Assembly: GCF_937981445.1 (NCBI RefSeq)
Contig: NZ_CALJON010000053.1
Span: 1-23,878 of the forward strand
Direction of reading: 5' to 3'
DNA: 23,878 nucleotides
DNA from: an uncultured Veillonella sp.
GTDB taxonomy: Bacteria; Bacillota; Negativicutes; Veillonellales; Veillonellaceae
Shown: positions 9,411 to 17,402 of the stretch, in pieces
Layout of the letters: every line of letters starts with the position of its first letter
How positions within the stretch are numbered: the stretch's first letter is position 1
The notes under the pieces: generated by a model
Told to the model about the DNA's origin: nothing
Seen by the model: only the letters and a program-made list of their open reading frames with translations
Databases searched by the model: none
Translations under genes and position numbers: made by a program

Positions 9411-9445
9411 TTTATAATGGTTAGCAAATGCATGCTAAGCTAACC
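9411..9445 (-). promoter_or_regulatory. Candidate promoter and operator of the ABC exporter operon
   Basis: GGTTAGC (9419-9425) and GCTAACC (9439-9445) form a perfect 7-bp inverted repeat, and TTAGCA/TGCTAA (9421-9426/9433-9438) a second overlapping one. On the minus strand a -35-like TTAGCA and a -10-like TATAAA (9416-9411) are 16 bases apart, so the repeats would cover the promoter spacer. The arrangement resembles MarR/TetR-type operators of drug exporters, but the regulator is not identified. Confidence 0.45.
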
Positions 9446-9576
9446 AATTTATTACACTTACATCGTACATCTCATCGTACATCTATATCTTTAATATTGA
9501 ATTTTCTCTATACGGTTCATGTATCATATTACCGCATTAAAAATGCTTTTACAACCTTTTCCTATATAAGAAAAAA

Positions 9577-9614
9577 GCTATAACGCCATGGATTCATCAC
9601 CATTTCGTTATAGC
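9577..9614 (-). terminator. Intrinsic terminator of the split-barrel flavoprotein gene
   Basis: On the minus strand GCTATAACG pairs perfectly with CGTTATAGC (with an inner ATGG/CCAT pairing in the loop), directly followed by TTTTTT. It ends the gene at 9726. Confidence 0.85.
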
Positions 9615-9629
9615 CCTTATGGAAACTAA

Positions 9630-9675
9630 CTCAGTCTATATAGAAATTATCTCATTCTATATAGAAACTGTCTCA
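9630..9675. repeat. Short 21-bp tandem duplication, non-coding
   Basis: Two 21-bp units (9630-9650 and 9651-9671), both CTCA-xTCTATATAGAAA, plus the first four bases of a third. The region between 9374 and 9725 otherwise holds only the operator above, the terminator and AT-rich DNA. Confidence 0.6.
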
Positions 9676-9725
9676 CCATAAAATTGTATTGCCTGTACAA
9701 TAAAACAATAGTGTTAAATACGAAA

Positions 9726-10097
9726 TTAAAGCAATTGTTTTACTGTAGCTGCCTTAACAGCGAGTACACGAGTTAAAAATGGAAACGCTGCTTGCATTTC
9801 ATCAAACACAGGTCCTTCCGTAATAAAGGACGCTGTGCCTTCAACGCGAAATCCAGTCCCTTGATAGCCATTAAAACCTTCTACTTCACGAGCCCCTAAC
9901 GTTACAATAATACGATTATTGACTTTTAAATCCGCTTCTGTACTTGTCATACCTGCAGCGGGTAACAAAATAGTATCTTCTTTGATTTTTAAATAAGAGT
10001 TCCAAGTATTGGTCACATGTGCTTCATCATGACTCCAAGTCGTGAGGGACACAACGCCTTCGTGATTTAACACATCAAAAAATTTCTGTGGAAACAT
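9726..10097 (-). CDS. Pyridoxamine 5'-phosphate oxidase-like split-barrel protein
   Basis: A 123-residue protein with the pattern of small FMN-binding split-barrel proteins: FFDVLNHEGVVSLTT at the start, TWNSYLKIKEDTILLPAAGM, then NNRIIVTLGAREVEG and GTGFRVEGTASFITEGPVFD. Relatives bind FMN (or heme/F420) and reduce various substrates; the physiological substrate cannot be predicted. Length is normal for this minimal family, far shorter than PdxH, so it should not be called PdxH. The start ATG has GGAG seven bases upstream. It is a single gene with its own regulated promoter region and terminator. Confidence 0.7.
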   Translation of the reverse strand: MFPQKFFDVLNHEGVVSLTTWSHDEAHVTNTWNSYLKIKEDTILLPAAGMTSTEADLKVNNRIIVTLGAREVEGFNGYQGTGFRVEGTASFITEGPVFDEMQAAFPFLTRVLAVKAATVKQLL

Positions 10098-10137
10098 TAT
10101 TTATCTCCTTTTATATAAAACAAACATAATAATTACA

Positions 10138-10192
10138 AAACATATGTTTATAGTATAGCATATTTTAATGATAAATAATATCATTATTTATC
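10138..10192 (-). promoter_or_regulatory. Two palindromes in the promoter region of the split-barrel gene
   Basis: AAACATATGTTT (10138-10149) is a 12-bp palindrome. GATAAATAAT (10170-10179) and ATTATTTATC (10183-10192) form a perfect 10-bp inverted repeat with a three-base centre. Between them the minus strand reads TATACT, a likely -10. The symmetric sites would straddle a promoter, as operators do. No protein can be assigned. Confidence 0.4.
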
Positions 10193-10237
10193 TGAAGCCT
10201 TACTTAGCATGATTCAAGAGTTCCTTAGTAAAATAAG

Positions 10238-10268
10238 AAAACCTAGGCAAATACATTACCTAGGTTTT
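10238..10268. terminator. Bidirectional intrinsic terminator
   Basis: AAAACCTAGG/CCTAGGTTTT forms a perfect 10-bp stem with T-rich flanks on both strands. It lies downstream of the DUF805 gene (minus strand). Confidence 0.8.
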
Positions 10269-10327
10269 TTACTCTCATTATTTTTTACAATCCCTATTTA
10301 TATACACGCTCTATCTAGATACACGCT

Positions 10328-11155
10328 CTATCGAGACACGCGGTCGGGTCCATATTGATTAGGCCCAACAGTGCCTTCTTGGAATAAAAGTAACATAGAT
10401 GCAATAAATTGTACCATTATAGCTATAGTGTAAAATGTATCAGCACTACTATCAAACCAAGATTCTAACTCTACATTAGGAGAGCAGGCTATAATTAGCA
10501 CGGTCAAAGCTAAAATACCAATGAGAGGCATACCTAACTTATTCATGCCATCTAAATCTAAAATGCGTCGGAAACTAAGACATAACTAGGAAGCCCCATA
10601 CACCATAGTTATAAGGAAGAATACAATTTTCCCGCCTGCATCTAAATAACCAAAGAATGGATCACCAAATAATTCGCGCACCACGACTTCTAAAACAAGA
10701 TAAATAACTTCGATTAAAAGAAGTCGTTTAAAATAACGCATGCGATTTAAGCGTCCTTTAAAAGAGAAAAAGTGATCTACCACACTCTCATCATTCATAG
10801 TAGGGCTATAAAATTTCATATTCTGAATATACTGATTTAAAGCCTGCGCACTCTCTTGGGCTAATTTTTGCCCATCTTGCATCAATTTCTCGCCACTTTG
10901 CTGTATATCATCCAGCGTTTTCTGCGCATTGGCATTAACCCCTTGATTACCTGGCGCTGCACTAGCATTGCTATTAACATTGCCATTAGCACTGCCGGCT
11001 CCAACATTTTGATGATTCCCCATTGCGCCCGGCGCAGTCCCCGAAGCATTCGCCCCTGATACGGAGGCGTCCATATCTACAGGTGTACCACAATGATTAC
11101 AGAATTTACTACCTGCCTCTAAGGCATTACCACAATTCGAACAAAATTTACTCAT
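10328..11155 (-). pseudogene. Zinc-ribbon/DUF805 membrane protein interrupted by an amber codon
   Basis: The reading frame encodes 275 residues if one internal TAG (10586-10588) is read through. It starts with a two-CxxC zinc ribbon (FCSNCG...FCNHCG), then an Asn/Gly/Ala-rich linker, a short helical stretch (TLDDIQQSGEKLMQDGQKLA), and a DUF805 membrane domain (FSFKGRLNRMRYFKR, several hydrophobic helices, ending GPNQYGPDR, a typical DUF805 tail). After the TAG the frame goes on unbroken as LCLSFRRILDLDGMNKLGM, the expected middle of DUF805, so this is one gene with a nonsense codon (for example CAG to TAG), not two genes. The truncated 189-residue product would keep the zinc ribbon but only part of the membrane domain. 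The function of the family is unknown. The start has a GAGGTGGG ribosome binding site. Confidence 0.8.
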
Positions 11156-11227
11156 ACCAATCCCACCTCGCTCTTACAAGTATCTGACCGCCGTCAAAAC
11201 TCATTGCATAACAAATGATTCTAATCT

Positions 11228-11467
11228 TTAATCAAGCTCATTGGGATGTAAAAAAGCACTCACTTCTACTTGAAGTGCTTCAGCTATATCAAGCAATAGG
11301 TCTACAGAAAGACTTTGCCAATACTGTCCTCGCTCAATACGACTGAGGGTGCCACTACTAATTCCTATCCGCTCTGCTAACGCACTTTGCGTTAGGCCTC
11401 TAACCGATCGGCAATAGGCAATTTTAGCGCCAATCAATCGATGAGCATTGCCGTGTTTAGCTTCCAA
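11228..11467 (-). CDS. XRE-family HTH transcriptional regulator
   Basis: A 79-residue Cro/C1-type DNA-binding protein, essentially only the HTH domain: IGAKIAYCRSVRGLTQSALA, ERIGISSGTLSRIERGQYW, LLLDIAEALQVEVSAFLHP. It starts with TTG; GAGGTG nine bases upstream supports it. It lies 72 bases upstream of the zinc-ribbon/DUF805 gene on the same strand and could be co-transcribed with it. Its own promoter region contains an inverted repeat that could be an autoregulatory site. Targets are unknown. Confidence 0.85.
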   Translation of the reverse strand: MEAKHGNAHRLIGAKIAYCRSVRGLTQSALAERIGISSGTLSRIERGQYWQSLSVDLLLDIAEALQVEVSAFLHPNELD

Positions 11468-11483
11468 TACAACTCACCTCGAA

Positions 11484-11529
11484 ATATACAACCACTTAGT
11501 AATATTATTACAGAAATTTGTATATTCAA
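11484..11529 (-). promoter_or_regulatory. Probable promoter of the XRE gene with inverted repeat
   Basis: On the minus strand TTGAAT (11529-11524) and TAATAT (11507-11502) are 16 bases apart, 35-40 bases before the TTG start. ATATACAA (11484-11491) and TTGTATAT (11518-11525) form a perfect 8-bp inverted repeat bracketing the -10. Autoregulation by the XRE protein is possible but not shown. Confidence 0.45.
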
Positions 11530-11644
11530 CATAGGCGTACTAAGTCATATTTCAATCACAACAAGCTCATTTTTAAGCGTACAGGGATTAACTGCAAAAT
11601 TCAAGATAGATTATTAACATTTGCAATGAATAGTCAACTAAATT

Positions 11645-13009
11645 TTATAAGGTTTGTGTACCAATAACCACCTTATAACCGTTCGTATGAATATTGCTAT
11701 TCGTACTATCTTCATTGTCTAGCTTTGTTATATACGAATCGCCTGTTACATTCCAAGTAGACTTATTATCTAAGGAAAGCTCCATCTTTTTGGCCTCTTT
11801 TGTTGGATTAAGAGCACCAGTTAAAGTCGAAGCTTTTAATGCTACTTGCACTTTACTCTTCGGCTCGGCTACAATCGTCCCTGCTAAGTTCTCATTCTCA
11901 GCTTTAAGCTCTAATTCACTACTCCCTTTGCCAGCCCATTGCCCTTGTCCTACCGTGGCCAAGAGCTCACTATGAGGCATGGAAATAATGGTATCTTTTA
12001 GCTGTACTTGTCCCTTCGTATTCTGCACTTCAATGAGTGGTTCTGCGCCCTTTACATCAATACGGCCACCTTGAATCATTAATTTACTTGTTCCCGATTT
12101 AGCCAGGCCCAATTCACTGTCATAAAGAACAAAACCACCGTTACCTACAATCTGACTATTAATAATCTTTACTTCACTAGCCCCTTCAATCATGGCCAGC
12201 TGCGTATTGGATTGCCCCTTTACCTGTTCGAGTTCGACTTCATCGGTACTATACACTAAAGGCGATGCCACGCCAGAGGTCTGCAAATTCATATGGCGTA
12301 TTTGTAACTGCCCCTCTTCACGATCAATGGCAAGCGCCGGGGAATAATTCCCCGACGTGTTAATTTGTCCTCCGTCTATAGTAACGCGGCCTTTGTAGGC
12401 TACATTAATTCCTCTAGAATATGTGCCAACTGTATTAATGGTCACATCTTGCCCTTTTACTTGTGACTCTTTGCCACTTGCTACTAGGCCACTCGCACCG
12501 GTTCCATTGGTCTTTATAAGGGTATTTTTTACTTCAGCCTTACTATAAGGTGCTACTAAAAGGGCTGCATTTTGTCCTCGCCCTAAACTCTTTTCTAATG
12601 ATGAGGCGGCTCCAGATTTAGTAAGCGTGGCTCCTTTTAAATTAGCCTTGCCCTTCTTCTGTACTAACACAACATTTTCGTCCTTATCAGAATTAGCTAG
12701 CGATTTTTTGATCGTTTGTCCACCATTTACTACCTTTGTGGCTTTAAATTTATAATTAGAGTCTACCTTTTTACCTTCTTTGACTCCTTTTTGAGAGTCA
12801 CTAACTAAACCTAATAATTTACCAGCCATTTTCAAAGGATTCAAATCAATACTCGGTAAGGATGGTACAGGAATCACCTTCGCTGCTAAAACTGACTCCC
12901 AGCCATAGGCTGCTACCATTTGCCCTGGGACAAACGGCCCCGTGCCCAATAAAGCGATGGTAATACCACTCACTAACAGGCGCCGTTTTATTTTATTTTG
13001 TAAATGCAT
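11645..13009 (-). CDS. Secreted repeat protein, probably a right-handed beta-helix
   Basis: A 454-residue exported protein of unknown function. I chose ATG 13009 (MHLQNKIKRRLLVSGITIAL), which has AGGTG five bases upstream; a longer start at 13039 lacks one. The N-terminus is a signal peptide: a basic KIKRR stretch, a hydrophobic core, and a likely cut after MVAA. After a linker rich in Lys and Ser the rest is short alternating strands rich in Gly, Asn, Thr and Val (GRVTIDGGQINTSGNYSPAL, TSKLMIQGGRIDVKGAEPLI, WNVTGDSYITKLDNEDSTN), typical of pectate-lyase-like or autotransporter-passenger beta-helices. There is no C-terminal beta-barrel, so it is not a complete autotransporter; it may be periplasmic, released or a passenger-only relic. 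It is transcribed alone. Confidence 0.7.
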   Translation of the reverse strand: MHLQNKIKRRLLVSGITIALLGTGPFVPGQMVAAYGWESVLAAKVIPVPSLPSIDLNPLKMAGKLLGLVSDSQKGVKEGKKVDSNYKFKATKVVNGGQTIKKSLANSDKDENVVLVQKKGKANLKGATLTKSGAASSLEKSLGRGQNAALLVAPYSKAEVKNTLIKTNGTGASGLVASGKESQVKGQDVTINTVGTYSRGINVAYKGRVTIDGGQINTSGNYSPALAIDREEGQLQIRHMNLQTSGVASPLVYSTDEVELEQVKGQSNTQLAMIEGASEVKIINSQIVGNGGFVLYDSELGLAKSGTSKLMIQGGRIDVKGAEPLIEVQNTKGQVQLKDTIISMPHSELLATVGQGQWAGKGSSELELKAENENLAGTIVAEPKSKVQVALKASTLTGALNPTKEAKKMELSLDNKSTWNVTGDSYITKLDNEDSTNSNIHTNGYKVVIGTQTL

Positions 13010-13435
13010 AAAACACCTCACTACATAGTTCATACACAAGCAGCCCTTCTGACTGCTTATGTTCCTTCTATTGTACCAAGGTCCCGCCTATTTTAATAGA
13101 ACTATTTTATTAGCCCCTATGCAATTGTTGTTTACAAATTCCATAACATTCTGTGTCGAGTTTTACTTATAGCGCTGTGTAGCCATCTCTAAAATAGCTC
13201 TAAAACATCTGTAGAGTAGTTCCTGTACCTTTTGGATACTGCGTCTAAGCAATCTACAATTGTATCCATAAGTTTCAGTTAGAGATTCACTAAATAGCCA
13301 AACTATGCGTAAAACTATGATTCATTATTTCACAATGAGTTTTTCTCTATTCGCCTATATTATGCTATTTTTAACATATATACATCATAAATTTGCCTCA
13401 CCATATAAAAGTGAATGTTTTATGCCAATAAGCAA
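13010..13435. other. Non-coding stretch upstream of the beta-helix gene
   Basis: About 425 bases without a supported gene. It must contain the promoter of the beta-helix gene, but I find no -35/-10 pair good enough to report. No repeat or RNA gene stands out. Confidence 0.5.
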
Positions 13436-13475
13436 AAAAAGACATTTCTAATATATTCCTTAGAAATGTCTTTTT
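13436..13475. terminator. Bidirectional intrinsic terminator after the AbgT gene
   Basis: AAAAAGACATTTCTAA and TTAGAAATGTCTTTTT form a perfect 16-bp stem with an eight-base loop and T-rich flanks on both strands. It ends the transporter transcript. Confidence 0.9.
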
Positions 13476-13550
13476 ATTATATATGAACTACAATTATATA
13501 TTATTATACAAACTAACAATCAGCCTGATTATATACTGCTTCAAGGCATA

Positions 13551-15092
13551 TTATAAGTAAATATTGCCCCCCGGTCCCAATGGCCAATCAAAGAATACCC
13601 ATACAGCAATCATGATAATCCAAACGATGGCAAAGCTAAAGGAATAAGGAATCATATTCGCAATAATTGTGCCCATCCCTGCATCCTTTTCATACTTTCG
13701 CACGAAACCTAATACTAATGGGAAGTAATAGAATAATGGAGATAATGGATTAGTAATAGAATCCCCAATGCGATACGCCACTTGTGTCAAAGCAGGATCA
13801 TAGCCGAGCATCATCATCATAGGCACCATAACAGGCGCTAAAATCGCCCATTTAGCCGAAGCAGAGCCGATAAAAATATTTACAATACAGGATACAATAA
13901 TCAAACCAATAATCAATGGAATGCCCGTAAAATTCCAAGCCTGCAATGTTTCAGCCCCTTTTATAGCTAGCACAGCCCCTATATTAGACCAATTAAAGTA
14001 ACTAGTAAATTGAGCGCAGAAGAAACAAAGCAAAATATATGAGGAAATATCTTTAAAAGCTAGTGAAATATCGGCAAACATGTCTTTGTCATTTTTGTAC
14101 TTACCAGAAGCAAAACCAAATACACAACCTGGTACAAAGAGGATAATCGTAACTAGCAAAATAATCCCTTGCATAAATGGCGATTTACCATCCATAATAG
14201 AGCCTGTTTTAGGGTCCCCTAAAATCGGATTGTCCCCAATACAAAGCAATACAATCACTACTAAGGTAGCCAATAGAGCCCACAATGAAATGGTCACAGC
14301 ACGGCTCTTTTTCTCCGTTAATTCAAACGATTCATGATCGAGTTCATACCGATCTAGATTGTCATTGGAAAAGCGTGGCGCCATAATTTTTTCCGTTACA
14401 ACTGTACCTGTAATGCTTAATAAAATACAAGATACTAAAAGGAAATAATAATTGATTGCCGGAGAGCCCGTGTAATTAGGATCTACAATATGTGCTGCCG
14501 CTTCTGTAAAACCATAGGCTAGTGAGTCAGACATACCTAGCATCATATTAGCACAAAATCCAGCTGCCACACTAGCAAAGGCTGTAAACACACCGAGCAA
14601 TGGATTGCGACCCATGCCTAAGAAAATGGCCCCTGCTACTGGCGGAAGTACTACGAAGGCCGCATCACCAGCCACATTGCCATTAATGCCAATAAAAATA
14701 ATTACAAAGGTTACCATGGCTTTTGATGCATCACCTAACATCTTTTGCATAAAAGCAGATAAGAAGCCACTTTTTTCAGCAATCCCGGCCCCAATTACGG
14801 CCACTAATACCATGGCTAAGGGTGCGAAGGTAGAAAAATTGTTTACAGCTTTCCCCCAAATCTCGCGGAAGCCGTCCACAGATAAAAGATTAACAACCTT
14901 AATCGTCTTATGCGTACCAGGATGCACTACTTCCACTCCCATATTAGCCATAATAGCTGAAACTACAATTGTCAAAATAGCTAATATAATAAATAAGGAT
15001 ACAGGGTCCGGCAATTTATTGCCCACTGATTCTACACCACTTAAAAATAATTCCATAATCGTTTTTTTCTTTTTTACATTAGATTCACCCAT
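13551..15092 (-). CDS. abgT: AbgT-family transporter (p-aminobenzoyl-glutamate type)
   Basis: A 513-residue polytopic inner-membrane protein of the AbgT family, whose members import p-aminobenzoyl-glutamate (AbgT) or export sulfonamide-like compounds using the proton gradient (MtrF, YdaH). Family features: VESVGNKLPDPVSLFIILAI near the start, NNFSTFAPLAMVLVAVIGAG, GINGNVAGDAAFVVLPPVAG, ANMMLGMSDSLAYG and GSASAKWAILAPVMVPMMM followed by YRIGDSITNPLSPLFYYFPL. ATG 15092 has AGGAGGGG upstream; an in-frame extension to 15173 runs into a leader hairpin and is not supported. It is monocistronic with a strong promoter, a 180-base leader and a strong terminator. Import of a folate breakdown product is the default reading; drug export is the alternative. 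Confidence 0.9.
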   Translation of the reverse strand: MGESNVKKKKTIMELFLSGVESVGNKLPDPVSLFIILAILTIVVSAIMANMGVEVVHPGTHKTIKVVNLLSVDGFREIWGKAVNNFSTFAPLAMVLVAVIGAGIAEKSGFLSAFMQKMLGDASKAMVTFVIIFIGINGNVAGDAAFVVLPPVAGAIFLGMGRNPLLGVFTAFASVAAGFCANMMLGMSDSLAYGFTEAAAHIVDPNYTGSPAINYYFLLVSCILLSITGTVVTEKIMAPRFSNDNLDRYELDHESFELTEKKSRAVTISLWALLATLVVIVLLCIGDNPILGDPKTGSIMDGKSPFMQGIILLVTIILFVPGCVFGFASGKYKNDKDMFADISLAFKDISSYILLCFFCAQFTSYFNWSNIGAVLAIKGAETLQAWNFTGIPLIIGLIIVSCIVNIFIGSASAKWAILAPVMVPMMMMLGYDPALTQVAYRIGDSITNPLSPLFYYFPLVLGFVRKYEKDAGMGTIIANMIPYSFSFAIVWIIMIAVWVFFDWPLGPGGNIYL

Positions 15093-15129
15093 AATATCCC
15101 CTCCTAAACGGTTTATAGATGATAGATAC

Positions 15130-15204
15130 TTAATTACGTCCGCATAGTTTATAAAAATAAGGAATCCAATCAATGTAGTGTACTTCTATACAATTTGTAC
15201 TCAT
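15130..15204 (-). other. Possible 24-codon leader peptide in the abgT leader
   Basis: Within the abgT leader an ATG at 15204 opens a 24-codon frame ending at TAA 15130. The peptide is rich in aromatic residues (HYIDWIPYFYK), with its aromatic codons lying over the 3' arm of the leader hairpin. The ribosome binding site is poor (AAAGG touches the ATG), so translation is doubtful. Confidence 0.25.
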
Positions 15205-15220
15205 CCTTTGATTAGATTCC
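15161..15220 (-). promoter_or_regulatory. Terminator-like hairpin in the abgT leader (attenuator candidate)
   Basis: GGAATCCAATCAA (15161-15173) pairs with TTGATTAGATTCC (15208-15220) with one G-U-type mismatch. On the minus strand the stem is followed by TTATTTTTAT, like an intrinsic terminator. It lies between the promoter at 15277-15305 and the abgT start, so it could stop transcription before the gene. Confidence 0.5.
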
Positions 15221-15276
15221 TCTTTGAATCATTATTATGTTTTTTTAAGTATTTATACATCTATACTATAGAATAT

Positions 15277-15305
15277 ATATTAGCACTCTTAACAGTCCCT
15301 GTCAA
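15277..15305 (-). promoter_or_regulatory. Sigma-70-type promoter of abgT
   Basis: On the minus strand a perfect TTGACA (15305-15300), a 17-base spacer and TAATAT (15282-15277). Transcription would begin near 15270, giving a leader of about 180 bases before the abgT ATG. Confidence 0.75.
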
Positions 15306-15389
15306 GAATACATTTGTTTGTGAATCTAACTTAAAAAGTCCTGGAATGCCCTCATAGAACTTAGCTCCATCCCCTTATATGCGGTAGTT

Positions 15390-16580
15390 TTATGAGAATA
15401 AATCACTAAAAAAATCTCCTAGTGCATCGCCCGCATCACTGAGTGTGTCACCATCGAGAACTTCATCAGCTAAATCCTCTACAGCATCTGTCGCATCGTC
15501 TAATACATCTTCCACCATATCACTGGCATCAGCTAACATATCCTCGGCGTCATCAAAAACATCGTCCATAGTATCACCTATGGATTCAGCAGCATCGGAC
15601 AAATAATCGCCCGCCGATTCAGTCGCGTCAGCTACCATGTCTACAACGCCATCAGCAGTATCTGCCACCGTATCACCTACCAGCTCAGTGGTCCCGAAAA
15701 CAGCGCCACTAGCATCAGCCAAGGTATTGCCTACATCATCTAATGTATCACTTACTGTATGGCTAACAGAATATCCAGAACCACCATCATGGAGCATATC
15801 TCGTACCACACCGCTGGCCACGCCAGCGGCCGCTCCAGCCACAACAGCCTGCCCCCAATTCGAGGCACTCCCTGATGCCGCCTGATTAGCCAATGAAGCA
15901 CTACCAGGTGCTGCAGTGCCGAAATTTTGCCCTGCTTGCTGAGTTCCCATGGCCATTCGCCCTGTACCACCAAAGGAGTTAATCGCCCTGCCATTGAGTG
16001 CCGTAGCAGCATCTACTTGTTGAATCGCTCTTTGAATACTATCAATCGATTCATATAGATGAGCTAAGGTTAGCAACAAGGACGCTTTTACATCATGAGT
16101 ATCAGCGTTACCTAATAGTCTTAGGGCCTCACGATACTCTGGCAAAGACCTGTGTTCAAGTAATATACGCTCTGCTGTACCTACAGCGCTTAATCCTTCT
16201 GTAGGTGCATGACCTTGAGACATAGTCCCCATATGAGGTCGCCCCGTACTAACTGGAGCCCCATTAGGTACAGCCCCTGAATTTGACAGAGCTGCCCTCA
16301 TTGGCATAGCTCCCTGAGCTGACAGAGTAGGATTTGCTGACGCCATTGGTGGTGGCGCCATTCGAGTTAATACGCCACTATTCACAGGGCTGGCAACTTG
16401 GGTAAATCCACCCGCTGGTGTCCCCCCATTTGCTGGCATAGCCCCTTGATTTGCCATATGGTTCACTACAGGATCCGCAACTAGACGTTTGCCACAACCT
16501 GTACAAAATTGCGATCCTTGTTTGATTGGTGTTCCACAAGATGTACAAAATTTCGCTGTTCGATTCATGACCTCACCCAT
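15390..16580 (-). CDS. Zinc-ribbon protein with acidic 11-residue-repeat tail
   Basis: A 396-residue protein of unknown function in three parts. Residues 8-36 form a zinc ribbon (FCTSCG...FCTGCG). Residues about 40-270 are low-complexity Ala/Gly/Met/Pro-rich sequence with one better-ordered helical stretch (AERILLEHRSLPEYREALRL, reminiscent of a single TPR-like unit) and a glycine-zipper-like segment (AVVAGAAAGVASGVVRDML). Residues 273-396 are a strongly acidic repeat with an 11-residue period (GDTVADTADGV, GDYLSDAAESI, EDMLADASDMV, EDVLDDATDAV), predicted to form an amphipathic helix. There is no signal peptide. Two starts are possible, 16580 or ATG 16568; ribosome-binding sequence does not settle it. 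It is the second zinc-ribbon protein in the window, unlike the DUF805 one outside the ribbon. Confidence 0.75.
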   Translation of the reverse strand: MGEVMNRTAKFCTSCGTPIKQGSQFCTGCGKRLVADPVVNHMANQGAMPANGGTPAGGFTQVASPVNSGVLTRMAPPPMASANPTLSAQGAMPMRAALSNSGAVPNGAPVSTGRPHMGTMSQGHAPTEGLSAVGTAERILLEHRSLPEYREALRLLGNADTHDVKASLLLTLAHLYESIDSIQRAIQQVDAATALNGRAINSFGGTGRMAMGTQQAGQNFGTAAPGSASLANQAASGSASNWGQAVVAGAAAGVASGVVRDMLHDGGSGYSVSHTVSDTLDDVGNTLADASGAVFGTTELVGDTVADTADGVVDMVADATESAGDYLSDAAESIGDTMDDVFDDAEDMLADASDMVEDVLDDATDAVEDLADEVLDGDTLSDAGDALGDFFSDLFS

Positions 16581-16732
16581 TCCCTTCCAAAACTTGTTCT
16601 TTTATCAGTTTCTTACACAATACCACTTCAAAATCCATAAGTCATTTTATTTCTGACTTCATCTTATATTTATACTTTATATTATAAGCTACTCGCCCTC
16701 TTAATGCTATACATACTGTGCCTAGTAAGCAT

Positions 16733-16800
16733 ATATATATGTTTAGTCTTCCTATATATGTGCTTATTTTCCATATATACGTGATAATAGTCATATATGA
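16733..16800. repeat. AT-rich elements repeated every 20 bases, divergent intergenic region
   Basis: The gap 16581-16986 separates divergent genes. Within it TATATATG-like elements recur at 16733, 16752, 16772 and 16792, close to exactly 20 bases apart, about two helical turns. Such phasing suits curved DNA or side-by-side binding sites; the rest of the gap is plain AT-rich DNA. Confidence 0.5.
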
Positions 16801-16986
16801 GTTTAATATAAGTCACATCATGTATATGGACTATCTAATAAATTTCATTTATACTATTATTAACAAGTATTTCTTCATTTTATTTTTATTTTATTCTATG
16901 TAATGCTCTTGTTTTTTAGCTCTATTTTATCAGTTAGTCCCCCTTATAAAATCAGGGCAAAGAACAGGCTTAGGAAGGAGTTTTCT

Positions 16987-17397
16987 ATGTACTCATTAAC
17001 TCGTCTTCAATCTCATCGAAAATGGCGCATGTTACTCTGCCTCACCTTACTGATTGTGATTACAGCGCTTATTGCCGGTTGTGGCCATGATAAATATGTC
17101 AAAATCGTACGCGAAGGGTCATTCTATAGTTATCCTAACATTCCTATAGGCAAAGCCTTTGATAATTTCTTTGACGATAGTAAATGGAAATCCTTTACTA
17201 CCGATGATAAAGAAAGAGTCGTAGAGTTCACCGGGAAATGTCTCTTCCTAAATAAAAAAGCAGATGTAAAAATCCAGTTTACAATTAATAAAGATGAAAC
17301 ATTTAATGTAAACTATGCGTCCCTTAATGGTGAGTCAATGCCCGATTTATTTTATAGTGCTTTCATAGAAAAAGTTATGGAATCGTATAAAAAATAA
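16987..17397 (+). CDS. Small lipoprotein of unknown function
   Basis: A 136-residue protein starting at ATG 16987, six bases after GGAAGGAG; a longer frame from 16903 has no such site. The N-terminus is a lipoprotein signal: basic residues (HRKWR), a hydrophobic core, and lipobox LIAG-C, so it should be lipid-anchored facing the periplasm. The mature part (GSFYSYPNIPIGKAFDNFFD, then WKSF, VEFTGKC, VKIQFTI, FNVNYASLNGESM) matches a recurrent small domain that I remember at the ends of Firmicutes zinc-ribbon and lipoproteins; its function is unknown. It is transcribed alone, convergent with the oxidoreductase gene. Confidence 0.8.
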   Translation: MYSLTRLQSHRKWRMLLCLTLLIVITALIAGCGHDKYVKIVREGSFYSYPNIPIGKAFDNFFDDSKWKSFTTDDKERVVEFTGKCLFLNKKADVKIQFTINKDETFNVNYASLNGESMPDLFYSAFIEKVMESYKK

Positions 17398-17402
17398 CAC
17401 CA

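Noticed and set aside
13073..13082. Another CCAAGGT near 13075
   Set aside because: It is far from the prophage, has no related flank and is expected by chance in a window of this size.
14605..15147. 180-codon plus-strand ORF
   Set aside because: It is the antisense of abgT, with proline/threonine-rich nonsense composition.
16718..16903. 61-codon plus-strand ORF rich in Ile and Tyr
   Set aside because: It is a by-product of AT-rich DNA, starts without a ribosome binding site and consists of the 20-base-spaced AT elements.
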